From Thermococcus chitonophagus (lineage in GTDB: Archaea > Methanobacteriota_B > Thermococci > Thermococcales > Thermococcaceae): a stretch of DNA of 64,000 nt. Positions 20,056 to 27,847 of this stretch are shown here, in pieces (positions within the stretch are counted from its first letter, which is position 1; each line of letters opens with the position of its first letter). The notes under the pieces are model-generated. The model had not been told where the DNA came from. It searched no databases and worked only from the letters and a program-made list of their open reading frames with translations. A program made the translations under genes and the position numbers. Location: NCBI RefSeq assembly GCF_002214605.1, contig NZ_CP015193.1:388978-452977 (forward strand), written 5' to 3'.

Positions 20056-20128
20056 TGCATGATCACTGGGCATGGCTCGGGGGTGTCCGAGAAAGGAGCC
20101 CACCGGGCCCCGTGAGGAGGTGGAGGAT
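20056..20128 (+). ncRNA. GC-rich structured leader of rpl44e (candidate cis-RNA or small RNA)
   Basis: Between the predicted start and the rpl44e ATG lies an unusually GC-rich stretch in an otherwise AT-leaning genome. It can fold with outer stem TGGGC/GCCCA (20067-20071 with 20098-20102), an asymmetric internal loop (ATGG against AAAGGA), and inner stem CTCGG/CCGAG (20076-20080 with 20087-20091) closed by GGGTGT. A downstream GAGGAGGTGGAGG provides the ribosome binding site. In hyperthermophiles GC-rich intergenic islands often mark structured RNAs. No known riboswitch is recognised. Confidence 0.4.
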
Positions 20129-20413
20129 ATGAAGTATCCAAAGCAGATAAGGACTTACTGTCCGTTTTGTAAGAGGCACACCATTCACAAGGTCGAGAAG
20201 GTAAAGAAGAGGCCAAGGAGCGAGCTTAGTGCCGGTCAGAGGAGATTCAGGAGAATCCTTAAAGGTTACGGAGGATTCCCAAGGCCAAAGCCAGAGGGAA
20301 GAGAAAAGCCAGTGAAGAAGCTTGACTTAAGATTCAGGTGTACCGTATGTGGTAAGGCCCACACGAGAGGTAAGGGGTTCAGAGTGAAGAGGTTCGAGCT
20401 CGTGGAGGTGTGA
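20129..20413 (+). CDS. rpl44e: Large ribosomal subunit protein eL42 (L44e)
   Basis: 94-residue basic ribosomal protein beginning [18 protein letters not shown]. Two CxxC pairs (CPFC near residues 11-14; CTVC near 71-74) form the zinc ribbon. Start ATG 20129 follows GGAGGTGGAGG. The frame is open back to 20072, but those codons lie in the GC-rich leader. rps27e follows after 4 bases, so the two form a ribosomal protein operon. Confidence 0.96.
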   Translation: MKYPKQIRTYCPFCKRHTIHKVEKVKKRPRSELSAGQRRFRRILKGYGGFPRPKPEGREKPVKKLDLRFRCTVCGKAHTRGKGFRVKRFELVEV

Positions 20414-20417
20414 TGCC

Positions 20418-20615
20418 ATGGCGTTGCCCAAGAACATAATTCCAATGCCAAGGTCAAGATTCCTTAGAGTTAAGTGCATTGACTGTGGTAACGAGCAGAT
20501 AGTCTTCAGCCACCCTGCAACTAGGGTCAGGTGCTTGGTTTGTGGGGCAACCCTTGTTGAGCCAACGGGCGGAAAGGGAATAGTAAAGGCTAAGATCCTT
20601 GAAGTTCTAGAGTGA
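20418..20615 (+). CDS. rps27e: Small ribosomal subunit protein eS27
   Basis: 65-residue zinc-ribbon ribosomal protein. C-x2-C pairs are CIDC (about residues 20-23) and CLVC (about 39-42), followed by the family-typical [12 protein letters not shown] at 20418, 4 bases after rpl44e, with GGAGGTG inside the rpl44e 3' end. The last 26 bases overlap the convergent QueD-like gene. Confidence 0.96.
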   Translation: MALPKNIIPMPRSRFLRVKCIDCGNEQIVFSHPATRVRCLVCGATLVEPTGGKGIVKAKILEVLE

Positions 20616-21051
20616 TCTCGGCGTAGCTCCTTGGATCTTCCCACACTTTTACCTTAATTTTCCTGACGTTTTTACCTGCTTTCTCCAAAATCCTCTCAGC
20701 AAACCACTCCGCCAGATACTCCGCAGTGACGTTTGGCTTGTCAATAATAACGACTTCGTTTTTTGGCAACTCAAGCCTTTTGCCGTTCTTTTCAACTGTA
20801 ACGTTCTCTTCGCTCTCCTTGATCCACTTTTCGCTGACTATCAGCCTGTGATCCAGCAACTTGGCTAACTCTGAGAGGTGGTTGAAGTCAAATATCATGC
20901 CGTTTTCGTTGAGCTCACCCTCGATCTCTACCTCGACCCTGTATGTGTGCCCATGAATACGAAGGCATTTACTTTCGTAAGGCAGTTCAAGGAAATGGCT
21001 ACTGTCGAAGTCCTTAGTCCAGTAAATTTTCCTAATTACCTTCATTTCCAT
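20590..21051 (-). CDS. queD: 6-pyruvoyl-tetrahydropterin synthase/QueD family protein
   Basis: 153-residue T-fold enzyme. Zinc-binding histidines are in DSSHFLELP and CLRIHGHTY; the Cys four positions before HGH is the catalytic residue of QueD/PTPS enzymes, and a nearby Glu (YESKC) recalls the PTPS-I/III variants active in archaeal pterin synthesis. It could make 6-carboxy-tetrahydropterin for archaeosine/queuosine or 6-hydroxymethyl-dihydropterin; the sequence alone does not decide. Start ATG 21051 is near a TATA-like TTTTAAACTTTAT, so the mRNA is nearly leaderless; ATG 21045 is an alternative. The 3' end overlaps rps27e by 26 bases. Confidence 0.85.
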   Translation of the reverse strand: MEMKVIRKIYWTKDFDSSHFLELPYESKCLRIHGHTYRVEVEIEGELNENGMIFDFNHLSELAKLLDHRLIVSEKWIKESEENVTVEKNGKRLELPKNEVVIIDKPNVTAEYLAEWFAERILEKAGKNVRKIKVKVWEDPRSYAEITLELQGS

Positions 21052-21072
21052 CGAACTATAATTAGTATAAAG

Positions 21073-21111
21073 TTTAAAAGAGGGTTTCCCTACTCATCAC
21101 CGGGTGTGAGA
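21073..21111 (+). promoter_or_regulatory. hps-phi promoter with TGM-like site
   Basis: TATA TTTAAA at 21073-21078 predicts a start near 21100. CATCAC-CGGGT-GTGAGA (21095-21111) matches the TATCAC-N5-GTGATA motif at 10 of 12 positions with exact spacing, straddling the start as at eno. The right half overlaps the ribosome binding site, so some of the match may be coincidental. Confidence 0.35.
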
Positions 21112-21112
21112 G

Positions 21113-22333
21113 ATGATCCTCCAAGTTGCTCTCGATTTAACCGACATAGAGCAGGCCATTTCTATCGCAGAAAAAGCTGCTCGTGGCGGTGCTCACTGGC
21201 TCGAGGTTGGAACTCCCCTCATAAAGAAGGAGGGAATGAGGGCCGTTGAGCTCTTGAAGAGAAGGTTTCCAGACAGGAAGATTGTTGCAGACTTAAAGAC
21301 AATGGATACTGGAGCCCTAGAAGTTGAGATGGCTGCGAGGCATGGGGCTGATGTCGTTTCAATACTTGGAGTTGCCGATGATAAAACGATAAAGGACGCC
21401 CTTGCGGTCGCGAGGAAGTATGGAATAAAGGTCATGGTTGATCTTATAGGGGTAAAGGACAAGGTCAAGAGGGCTAAGGAACTTGAAAAGATGGGAGTCC
21501 ACTACATCCTAGTTCACACCGGAATAGATGAGCAGGCCCAGGGTAAATCACCGCTTGAGGACCTGGAGAAAGTAGTAAAGGCCGTTAAAGTCCCAGTTGC
21601 TGTTGCGGGTGGGTTAAATTTAGAAACAATACCAAAGGTCATAGAGCTTGGAGCGACGATAATTATCGTGGGAAGTGCGATAACCAAGGCCAAGGATCCC
21701 GAGGAAGTCACACGAAAGATAATTGACCTCTTCTGGGACGAGTACATGAAGACGATAAGGAAGGCCATGAAGGACATAACCGAGCACATTGAGGAAGTTG
21801 CAGATAAGCTGAAGCTCGAAGAGGTAAGAGGATTAGTAGATGCTATGATAGGAGCAAACAAGATATTCATCTACGGAGCTGGAAGAAGTGGTCTCGTGGG
21901 TAAGGCATTTGCCATGAGGCTAATGCACCTCGACTTCAACGTTTACGTCGTTGGTGAAACCATTACTCCAGCCTTTGAGCCGGGAGACCTCTTGATAGCA
22001 ATCAGCGGTTCAGGTGAGACCAAGACCATAGTGGACGCTGCTGAGATAGCAAAGCAACAGGGAGGCAAGGTAGTTGCAATAACCTCATACAAAGATTCAA
22101 CGCTGGGTAAGCTTGCTGATGTCGTTGTTGAAATTCCAGGAAGGACTAAGACTGACCTGCCTACTGACTATATAGCGAGGCAGATGCTTACCCAGTACAA
22201 GTGGACCGCGCCGATGGGAACTCTCTTTGAGGATTCAACAATGGTGTTCCTTGATGGGATTATTGCCCTCTTAATGGCCACGTTCCAGAAGACTGAGAAG
22301 GACATGAGGAAGAAACACGCAACCCTTGAGTGA
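21113..22333 (+). CDS. hps-phi: Bifunctional 3-hexulose-6-phosphate synthase/6-phospho-3-hexuloisomerase
   Basis: 406-residue fusion. Residues 1 to about 210 are a HPS TIM barrel (LQVALDLTDIEQA, VADLKTMDTG, VAGGLNLETIP); residues about 215-406 are a SIS-type isomerase (IYGAGRSGLVGKAFAMRLMHL, ISGSGETKTIVDAA). In Thermococcales, which lack the classical pentose phosphate route, this reverse ribulose monophosphate pathway enzyme makes ribulose-5-phosphate and formaldehyde from fructose-6-phosphate. Starts ATG 21113 behind GGGTGTGAGAG. A TGM-like site in its promoter suggests sugar control. Confidence 0.95.
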   Translation: MILQVALDLTDIEQAISIAEKAARGGAHWLEVGTPLIKKEGMRAVELLKRRFPDRKIVADLKTMDTGALEVEMAARHGADVVSILGVADDKTIKDALAVARKYGIKVMVDLIGVKDKVKRAKELEKMGVHYILVHTGIDEQAQGKSPLEDLEKVVKAVKVPVAVAGGLNLETIPKVIELGATIIIVGSAITKAKDPEEVTRKIIDLFWDEYMKTIRKAMKDITEHIEEVADKLKLEEVRGLVDAMIGANKIFIYGAGRSGLVGKAFAMRLMHLDFNVYVVGETITPAFEPGDLLIAISGSGETKTIVDAAEIAKQQGGKVVAITSYKDSTLGKLADVVVEIPGRTKTDLPTDYIARQMLTQYKWTAPMGTLFEDSTMVFLDGIIALLMATFQKTEKDMRKKHATLE

Positions 22334-22363
22334 TTCTTTTCCTTTTATCTTGGAGGAGGGAGG

Positions 22364-23107
22364 ATGAGACCCGTATTCATTGGGATCGGGAACAATGGAA
22401 TGAAGGTAGTCTGGGGCATAAAGTACGGAAATGCAAGGAAATTATTCCTAGATCCTACTTCATACTTATTTCATAAGCAGATATTCCTGAAAAAGCTTGA
22501 GGAGATAATGTGGAGAATAGAAAAAGGAACCCACGTATGGATTATATTTGATAACAAGCCCGTGAACATGGAGATATTAGCTTATATTCTTGATAATTCT
22601 CCTTCTGATTTGTTCAAGCTTGCTTACGTTTTGTCCCCTGGGAAAGAGCTAGTTTTTGAGAATAAACCGTGGTGGGCAGGAAATTTCGAGACCGTGTTCT
22701 ACGACTCTTTCTGGGAATTTCTGAGGGGAAGGGAAGAAAAGCCAATTTGGCAGGCTTACCTTGAAGCATCTGCCTCGATAGGTCAGATGTTCACCAAGCT
22801 GTACGAGTACCTTAACAATCAAATGCTAGTTAATGTTGACCTAGCAGACTTTATGCAGATAGTTAAGGGGTGCAACATTGGGATACTGAGATTGCTAACT
22901 TCTGTGGACTTTGATTGGCACTGGGGCATTTGGGAGAGAGGGTTAATTAACATCCTCGCAAGCGAAGAGACATCCCTCGAGGACGTAACAAGGGTTCTTC
23001 AGAGGTTCCAGGATATACTCAGAGAGAAGGATATAATATGGGGAGTTAAAATGGATAGAGCCATAAAGGGAATGGAAGTACTGGCTCTCTTGGTGAGAAA
23101 ATGGTGA
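22364..23107 (+). CDS. Uncharacterised Thermococcales protein
   Basis: 247-residue soluble protein, not recognised. It opens MRPVFIGIGNNGMKVVWGIKYGN, a Gly-rich turn after a strand that resembles a nucleotide-binding start, and later has KGCNIGILRLL. The content is Trp-rich (WWAGNFE, FDWHWGIWERG). No signal peptide or membrane segment. A strong GGAGGAGGGAGG precedes the ATG at 22364. It is the first gene of an apparent operon with a HAD phosphatase (overlapping ATGGTGA), a 61-residue protein and a DUF4392 protein. No function is assigned. Confidence 0.7.
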   Translation: MRPVFIGIGNNGMKVVWGIKYGNARKLFLDPTSYLFHKQIFLKKLEEIMWRIEKGTHVWIIFDNKPVNMEILAYILDNSPSDLFKLAYVLSPGKELVFENKPWWAGNFETVFYDSFWEFLRGREEKPIWQAYLEASASIGQMFTKLYEYLNNQMLVNVDLADFMQIVKGCNIGILRLLTSVDFDWHWGIWERGLINILASEETSLEDVTRVLQRFQDILREKDIIWGVKMDRAIKGMEVLALLVRKW

Positions 23108-23760
23108 AGGCAGTGTTCTTTGACATCGATGGAACCCTGCTAACGGAGTGGCCTCTCGTGATGACGATCCTCCCCAAGATATACTGGGAGATTAGCAGGA
23201 AACTTGGAATTCCCGTTTACAAGGCAAGGGAGATATTTCTAAGGGAGATAGAGGTTAGGAAGGGAACTTACGAGTGGCATGATTGGAACTTCTTTTTCCG
23301 GAAATTTGGCCTCCCTTATAAGTTTGAGGAGTTCATTGAGGAATATCCCTACAAGGTGGAGTTGTATCCTGGGGTTAGAGAGTTGCTTGAGATCCTAGCG
23401 GAAAAGTATAAGCTCGGAGTTATAACCAGCGGGCCGAAGTATCAGAGGAAAAAGCTGGAGGTCACCGGGATAATTGAGTATTTTGATGTTGTCGTTACGA
23501 GGGACGATGCAAATGCCATAAAGCCAGACCCCAGGATATTCATAATGGCCCTCGAAAAGGCTGGAGTGAGGCCAGAAGATGCAGTTATGGTTGGTGACAA
23601 CTTGGAGCAGGACATTCTAGGTGCTAGAGCCGTGGGCATGAAAGGAGTGTGGGTAAATAAAAAGGGTGAGAATGGTTTTAATGTTCCTCACGTTGAAATA
23701 AGATCGATAAGCGAGCTGAAGAAAGCTCTGGAGGTGCTTGAAAATGAAGAAGATATTTGA
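23101..23760 (+). CDS. HAD-superfamily phosphohydrolase
   Basis: 219-residue HAD hydrolase. Motif I DIDGT (residues 8-12) has the nucleophile and acid Asp; motif II is ITSGPK, motif III the Lys in AIKPDPRIF, motif IV GDNLEQDILGA. A helical cap lies between motifs I and II. Likely a small-metabolite phosphatase of the TIGR02253 kind; substrate unknown. Its ATG overlaps the stop of the preceding gene, implying coupling, and its 3' end overlaps the next small gene by 17 bases. Confidence 0.88.
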   Translation: MVKAVFFDIDGTLLTEWPLVMTILPKIYWEISRKLGIPVYKAREIFLREIEVRKGTYEWHDWNFFFRKFGLPYKFEEFIEEYPYKVELYPGVRELLEILAEKYKLGVITSGPKYQRKKLEVTGIIEYFDVVVTRDDANAIKPDPRIFIMALEKAGVRPEDAVMVGDNLEQDILGARAVGMKGVWVNKKGENGFNVPHVEIRSISELKKALEVLENEEDI

Positions 23761-23929
23761 AAGGGAAGGGGTATTCGTCGGATATAAGGAAAGAAGGGTA
23801 GAGACGGCTAGGAACGACGTCCTAGTGCACAGGGAGGAAAACCCCACGAGGCTGTGGTGGGAGTTAAAGGAGGCGATTAAGGGGAAGAGAGTTAAAATAA
23901 TCGTTTACGAGGTTGAGAAAAGTGATTGA
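23744..23929 (+). CDS. Small conserved-looking protein (61 residues)
   Basis: Begins MKKIFEREGVFVGYKERRVETARN and ends KRVKIIVYEVEKSD, a charged alpha/beta protein without cysteines or membrane segments. ATG 23744 is preceded by GAGGTGC inside the HAD gene, and the downstream gene starts inside its 3' end, so it is held in the operon by overlaps on both sides. Function unknown; position suggests it works with the HAD or DUF4392 protein. Confidence 0.65.
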   Translation: MKKIFEREGVFVGYKERRVETARNDVLVHREENPTRLWWELKEAIKGKRVKIIVYEVEKSD

Positions 23930-24695
23930 TCATCTAATAGCCACGGACATAGGAGGCAGGGGAGTTCAAGAGTTATACCTCAAATACAAAGCTATTAAGC
24001 CGAACTATATAGACAATGCAACGGACATTCTGCTCTCCTCGAAAGACGTCCTGATAGTTGCTGACTTTCCAATCCCCCCTTTAATGATCCCTGAGACCGA
24101 TGGCCCCCCTGGGGCACTTGCCTTAGCTTTAGCATTAGATGAAGTAGGTAAGAAGGCAACGATACTCACGGAGGATATAATTGCAGATGCACTGAAAGAG
24201 TTCTACTCAAATATAATAACGGAAATTCCAAAAAAAGAATTTTCTTGCTTAGTCAGTGTTGAAACCCCAGGAAGGGCAAGTGACGGCAAGTACTACTCGT
24301 TCTCTGGTATGGAGATCAGGGTTAGCCCCTATGATGAACTCTTCATTAAAGCTACAGTTCCTACGATAGGGATCGGAGATGGGGGCAACGAGATCGGCAT
24401 GGGTAACTTGAACCTTAAAGGAAAGTACTACTCAATAGTCAAAACCACTGAACTAATAGTTGCCGGCGTCTCTAACTGGGGGGCCTATGGCTTGGTGGCC
24501 AATATGTCAATAAGGGAAGGTGTCAACTTACTCAGGGACTACAATGAAATCGAGGTCGTTAGGGCCCTCGTTAGTGCGGGGGTCATCGATGGGATAAGCA
24601 AGAAGAGGGAAGTCACCGTGGATGGCCTTCCTATGAGCATACATTCAAGGATTCTTGATCTCCTTAGAGAGATCGTTGAATTCAAAATTCGCTGA
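23922..24695 (+). CDS. DUF4392 protein, D-glutamate cyclase-like
   Basis: About 257 residues. DUF4392 features are FPIPPLMIPETDGPPGA (about residues 50-66), IGIGDGGNEIGMGNL (about 150) and GVSNWGAYGLVA. The same domain forms the C-terminal catalytic part of mammalian D-glutamate cyclase; whether this archaeal protein acts on D-glutamate is inference. Start is uncertain: TTG 23913 or GTG 23922. I prefer the GTG (MIDHLIATD), which has GAGGT about 9 bases upstream and overlaps the preceding stop. Converges with the HD gene by 14 bases. Confidence 0.75.
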   Translation: MIDHLIATDIGGRGVQELYLKYKAIKPNYIDNATDILLSSKDVLIVADFPIPPLMIPETDGPPGALALALALDEVGKKATILTEDIIADALKEFYSNIITEIPKKEFSCLVSVETPGRASDGKYYSFSGMEIRVSPYDELFIKATVPTIGIGDGGNEIGMGNLNLKGKYYSIVKTTELIVAGVSNWGAYGLVANMSIREGVNLLRDYNEIEVVRALVSAGVIDGISKKREVTVDGLPMSIHSRILDLLREIVEFKIR

Positions 24696-25287
24696 GCTCT
24701 TTCTCTAACTGCCTGAGGAACATCTCGACAAATTCGTGCCTTTCCTGAGCTATTCTTTTTCCGGTGTTTGTATATATTAAGTCCTTGAGCTTTAGTATCT
24801 TCTCCCTGAAGTGCCTTATTGAGTCCTCTATGCTTCTCCCGTGCTCTCCAGAGTACATGAAGACCCTAGCAATCCCGATGGCACCTAAAGCGTCGATCTT
24901 ATCAGCGTCGCTGAGAATCTTCGCCTCTAGCGTTTTAGGCTTAGGCCCAGTAGAGAAACGGTGTGCCTCTATCGCGTGGACTACCTCCTTAACCTTTGGA
25001 TGGTCTTTAAGAACTTCACCAGCGATCTTTGCGCTCTCCTCTGCATGATCCTTGATTAGCCCCTTGTCTTCTAAAGGCCTGGCGACATCGTGCAATAAGC
25101 TGGCTAAGGCTAAAATCTCTAGATCCGCTTCCTCGTGATTTCCAATGTATAGGGATAGCTTTAGAACCCTCAAAGTGTGTGAGAGCCCATGGCTTCCCTC
25201 TCCGAGCATCTCTCTAGCCACTTCCCATGCCCTGACTACTGAAGGCGGAATTTCATCAAAGTATCTTCCCAGGATATCTTCAAGCAT
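24682..25287 (-). CDS. HD-domain phosphohydrolase
   Basis: About 201 residues. HD metal site: H36 region GLSHTLRV, the HD pair in LASLLHDVARP (about residues 66-76), later HAIEAHRF and SDADKIDALG. This order (H...HD...D) is that of small archaeal HD hydrolases acting on nucleotides or phosphates. Start is the ATG at 25287 (MLEDILGRY) behind GGTGAG; the GTG at 25299 is within the leader. No neighbour on the same strand indicates a substrate. Confidence 0.85.
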   Translation of the reverse strand: MLEDILGRYFDEIPPSVVRAWEVAREMLGEGSHGLSHTLRVLKLSLYIGNHEEADLEILALASLLHDVARPLEDKGLIKDHAEESAKIAGEVLKDHPKVKEVVHAIEAHRFSTGPKPKTLEAKILSDADKIDALGAIGIARVFMYSGEHGRSIEDSIRHFREKILKLKDLIYTNTGKRIAQERHEFVEMFLRQLEKELSEF

Positions 25288-25332
25288 TTCACTCACCATA
25301 CCTTTTTAAAATCCCTAGATTATCCCCTTTCG

Positions 25333-25809
25333 ATGAGCGAAATCAAGATAGAGAGACTGAAGTCACTCGATGAGAAGACCCTCAATGAACTAATAAGGGT
25401 TTATATGGAAGGGTACAAGGGGCTTGAAGAATACGGTGGTGAAGGTGAGGATTACGCCAGGAATTACATTTTATGGTGTTGGAAAAAGGCTCCCGATGGC
25501 TTCTTCGTGGCTAAAATAGGAGATAAGATAGTTGGATTCATTGTTTGCGACAAGGACTGGTTCAGCAAGTATGAAGGAAGAATAGTTGGAGCAATTCATG
25601 AATTTGTCGTAGATAAATCGTATCAGGGGAAGGGAATTGGGAAAAAGCTGTTGATAACTTGTCTAGACTTCTTAAAGAATTTCAATGACACAATAGAGCT
25701 TTGGGTTGGTGAGAAAAATTATGGGGCAATGAAGCTCTACGAGAAATTTGGGTTCAAGAAGGTTGGGAAGAGTGGTATTTGGATTAGAATGGTCAAGCAA
25801 AATTTATAA
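25333..25809 (+). CDS. GNAT family N-acetyltransferase
   Basis: 158-residue acetyltransferase. The acetyl-CoA loop is YQGKGIGKKLL (about residues 97-107), followed by a YGAMKLYEKFGFKKVG C-terminal motif typical of RimI-like enzymes. There is no GG-type ribosome binding site before ATG 25333, so the mRNA is probably leaderless from the TATA-like TTTTTAAAATC about 25 bases upstream. Substrate unknown. Ends 28 bases before tRNA-Arg. Confidence 0.85.
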   Translation: MSEIKIERLKSLDEKTLNELIRVYMEGYKGLEEYGGEGEDYARNYILWCWKKAPDGFFVAKIGDKIVGFIVCDKDWFSKYEGRIVGAIHEFVVDKSYQGKGIGKKLLITCLDFLKNFNDTIELWVGEKNYGAMKLYEKFGFKKVGKSGIWIRMVKQNL

Positions 25810-25823
25810 ATCGATCTCATAAC

Positions 25824-26120
<297 letters not shown>

Positions 26121-26281
26121 AAGGATCCACCAATGCCTTAGTACAATGAGTATGCTCTCGGCTTTTAAACCTGAAAATGAGAATTTAATCCAATAGATGA
26201 AAGTTTATTAGTCTAAATGTCATATTTGCCTCATGTGTATCCGAATAATTTCCTAAAATCATCCGGGATAAAGGGAAAAAG

Positions 26282-26289
26282 TTTTAATG
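26282..26289 (+). promoter_or_regulatory. TATA element for the PH1932-like regulator gene
   Basis: TTTTAATG, preceded by a purine-rich GGGAAAAAG BRE-like stretch, lies about 55 bases before the ATG and predicts a leader of about 30 nt. Confidence 0.4.
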
Positions 26290-26339
26290 TATCATGTAAA
26301 CATAAATCAGAACGTTAAAATTGTATGGGGGAATTGAAG

Positions 26340-26918
26340 ATGAGCAAGAGAGTGAAGGTAATTACGGATCCCGAGGTTATTAAGGTCATGCTTGAGGATA
26401 CAAGGAGGAAAATCCTTCAGCTGCTGAGGAACAAAGAAATGACCATTTCTCAGCTCAGCGAGATCCTGGGGAAGACACCACAGACCATATATCACCACAT
26501 TGAAAAGCTGAAGGATGCTGGTCTAGTCGAGGTCAAAAGGACAGAGATGAAGGGCAACCTTGTCGAGAAGTATTATGGGAGAACGGCCGACGTGTTTTAC
26601 ATAAACCTATACTTAGGTGATGAGGAACTAAGGTATTTTGCAAGGTCAAGACTAAAGACTAAGCTTGACATTTTCAGAAAACTGGGTTATGAGTTTAACG
26701 AGGAGGAACTCCTTGACATAATGGACAAGATGTTAATGAAGGAGCATGAAGTTAAAGTGAAAATTTCAAAGGAAATGGAAGAGAGGGAAGAGGAATTAAG
26801 GGACTTCTCGAATGAGGATATAATACATGCTGTGGAATGGCTTGCAATGGCTGAGCTCGGTAGGGATGATGAGTACATAGAATTACTTAAAAAGCTAAGT
26901 CGTACATTAAAAAGGTGA
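26340..26918 (+). CDS. ArsR-like winged-helix regulator (PH1932-like)
   Basis: About 192 residues. The N-terminal winged helix (DTRRKILQLLRNKEMTISQLSEILGKTPQTIYHHIEKLKDAGLVEV, residues 20-65) is followed by a wing and a long helical C-terminal dimerisation region. The sequence closely resembles P. horikoshii PH1932, whose structure is a DNA-binding dimer, as far as I remember it. Start is ATG 26340 (MSKRVKVIT) behind GGGGGAATTG; ATG 26325 lies in that leader. A second protein of the same kind (27251) follows the small DUF211 gene. Ligand and targets unknown. Confidence 0.88.
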   Translation: MSKRVKVITDPEVIKVMLEDTRRKILQLLRNKEMTISQLSEILGKTPQTIYHHIEKLKDAGLVEVKRTEMKGNLVEKYYGRTADVFYINLYLGDEELRYFARSRLKTKLDIFRKLGYEFNEEELLDIMDKMLMKEHEVKVKISKEMEEREEELRDFSNEDIIHAVEWLAMAELGRDDEYIELLKKLSRTLKR

Positions 26919-26927
26919 GAGAGGGGA

Positions 26928-27233
26928 ATGGCGAAAGGAATAAGACTCTTAGTTTTGGACGTTCTTAAGCCCCACCAACCATTAGTTACCGAATTAGCCC
27001 TAGGACTTAGTGAACTTGAAGGAGTTGAGGGGGTCAACATAACTTTGGTTGAGATAGACAAGGAGACTGAGAACGTTAAGATAACGATCGTTGGAGATAA
27101 TCTTAATTATGATGAAATTGTCAGGACTATCGAGGAATTTGGAGGTGTTGTTCACAGCATCGACATGGTTGCTGCGGGTAAAAAGATTGTTGAAGAAGGG
27201 GAAACACCCCAGGATAAGTTGGAGGAGTACTGA
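26928..27233 (+). CDS. DUF211 family protein
   Basis: 101-residue ferredoxin-like alpha/beta protein: GIRLLVLDVLKPHQPLVTELALGLSELEGVEGVNITLVEIDKETENVKITIVG matches the archaeal DUF211 family, of which some members form metal-binding oligomers. GAGAGGGGA precedes the ATG. It is sandwiched between two related winged-helix regulators, 9 bases after the first and 17 before the second, so it is probably cotranscribed. A sensor or co-regulator role is only inference. Confidence 0.82.
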   Translation: MAKGIRLLVLDVLKPHQPLVTELALGLSELEGVEGVNITLVEIDKETENVKITIVGDNLNYDEIVRTIEEFGGVVHSIDMVAAGKKIVEEGETPQDKLEEY

Positions 27234-27250
27234 TGTGTAGGAAGGATGTA

Positions 27251-27790
27251 ATGATAATTTCAGATCCAAAGCAACTAAAAGTGCTTTCAGACCCTACAAG
27301 AATCAAAATACTTAGTCTTTTAAGGAATCATCCAATGACAATTTCAGAGATAGCCCAAACCCTAGGAAAAGATAGATCGACAATATACAGACATATAAAA
27401 GCCCTTGAGGATGCCGGTTTAGTGGAAGAAGTTGAAAAACTGGGCAATGAAACGGTTTATGGTAGGGTAGCACTCCTTTTCTTAGTTAGGGTGGGTCCAA
27501 GCAAGGACGTGGAGGAGTTTAGAAGGACTTACCTCATAAGAGAAATGGCCAAGTTGATAAGTATACTGGAGGAGGCGGGTGTTGGGATAAAGGATAAAGA
27601 AAAATTTACTCGAATACTTGAGGAGGTATTCAACGCTATAGAGCTGGATTCACAACCTTTGATTGAGAAAGTAGCTAAGGTAGATCTCAATGAAATAACC
27701 CTCATTCACTTCCTAAATTTCCTGACGTTCCTGTACTCTCATAAGTATGTCGAAAAATCAAAAGAGCTCTTTAAGCTTTTGGATATTTAA
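27251..27790 (+). CDS. ArsR-like winged-helix regulator, paralogue of the PH1932-like gene
   Basis: About 179 residues. MIISDPKQLKVLSDPTRIKILSLLRNHPMTISEIAQTLGKDRSTIYRHIKALEDAGLVEEV is a winged-helix domain similar in sequence and layout to the upstream regulator, followed by a helical domain. I place the start at ATG 27251, 5 bases after AGGAAGG; an ATG at 27233 overlaps the DUF211 stop (TGATG) and could be used by coupling. The pair with the first regulator looks like an old duplication around DUF211. Confidence 0.82.
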   Translation: MIISDPKQLKVLSDPTRIKILSLLRNHPMTISEIAQTLGKDRSTIYRHIKALEDAGLVEEVEKLGNETVYGRVALLFLVRVGPSKDVEEFRRTYLIREMAKLISILEEAGVGIKDKEKFTRILEEVFNAIELDSQPLIEKVAKVDLNEITLIHFLNFLTFLYSHKYVEKSKELFKLLDI

Positions 27791-27804
27791 TCCAAGTTGG
27801 AAAG

Positions 27805-27815
27805 TTTTATATATG
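27805..27815 (+). promoter_or_regulatory. TATA box for the acyl-CoA synthetase alpha gene
   Basis: TTTTATATATG, preceded by AAAG, lies about 33-43 bases ahead of the ATG at 27848; one of the cleaner TATA elements in the window. Confidence 0.55.
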
Positions 27816-27847
27816 TAAAACTTCTCTCCTCGGTTAGGTGGTTTCAC

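Noticed and set aside
20072..20128. Extended N-terminus of rpl44e from ATG 20072
   Set aside because: These codons fall in a GC-rich folded leader; the family starts at [12 protein letters not shown] and a strong ribosome binding site precedes ATG 20129.
20007..20216. Long N-terminal extension of Maf
   Set aside because: It would read the rpl44e promoter, leader and coding sequence antisense. Maf proteins begin at the ILASASPRR strand.
27797..27847. N-terminal extension of the acyl-CoA synthetase alpha subunit from a TTG
   Set aside because: It would cover the TATA box; the ATG at 27848 has an RBS and gives the family-typical N-terminus.
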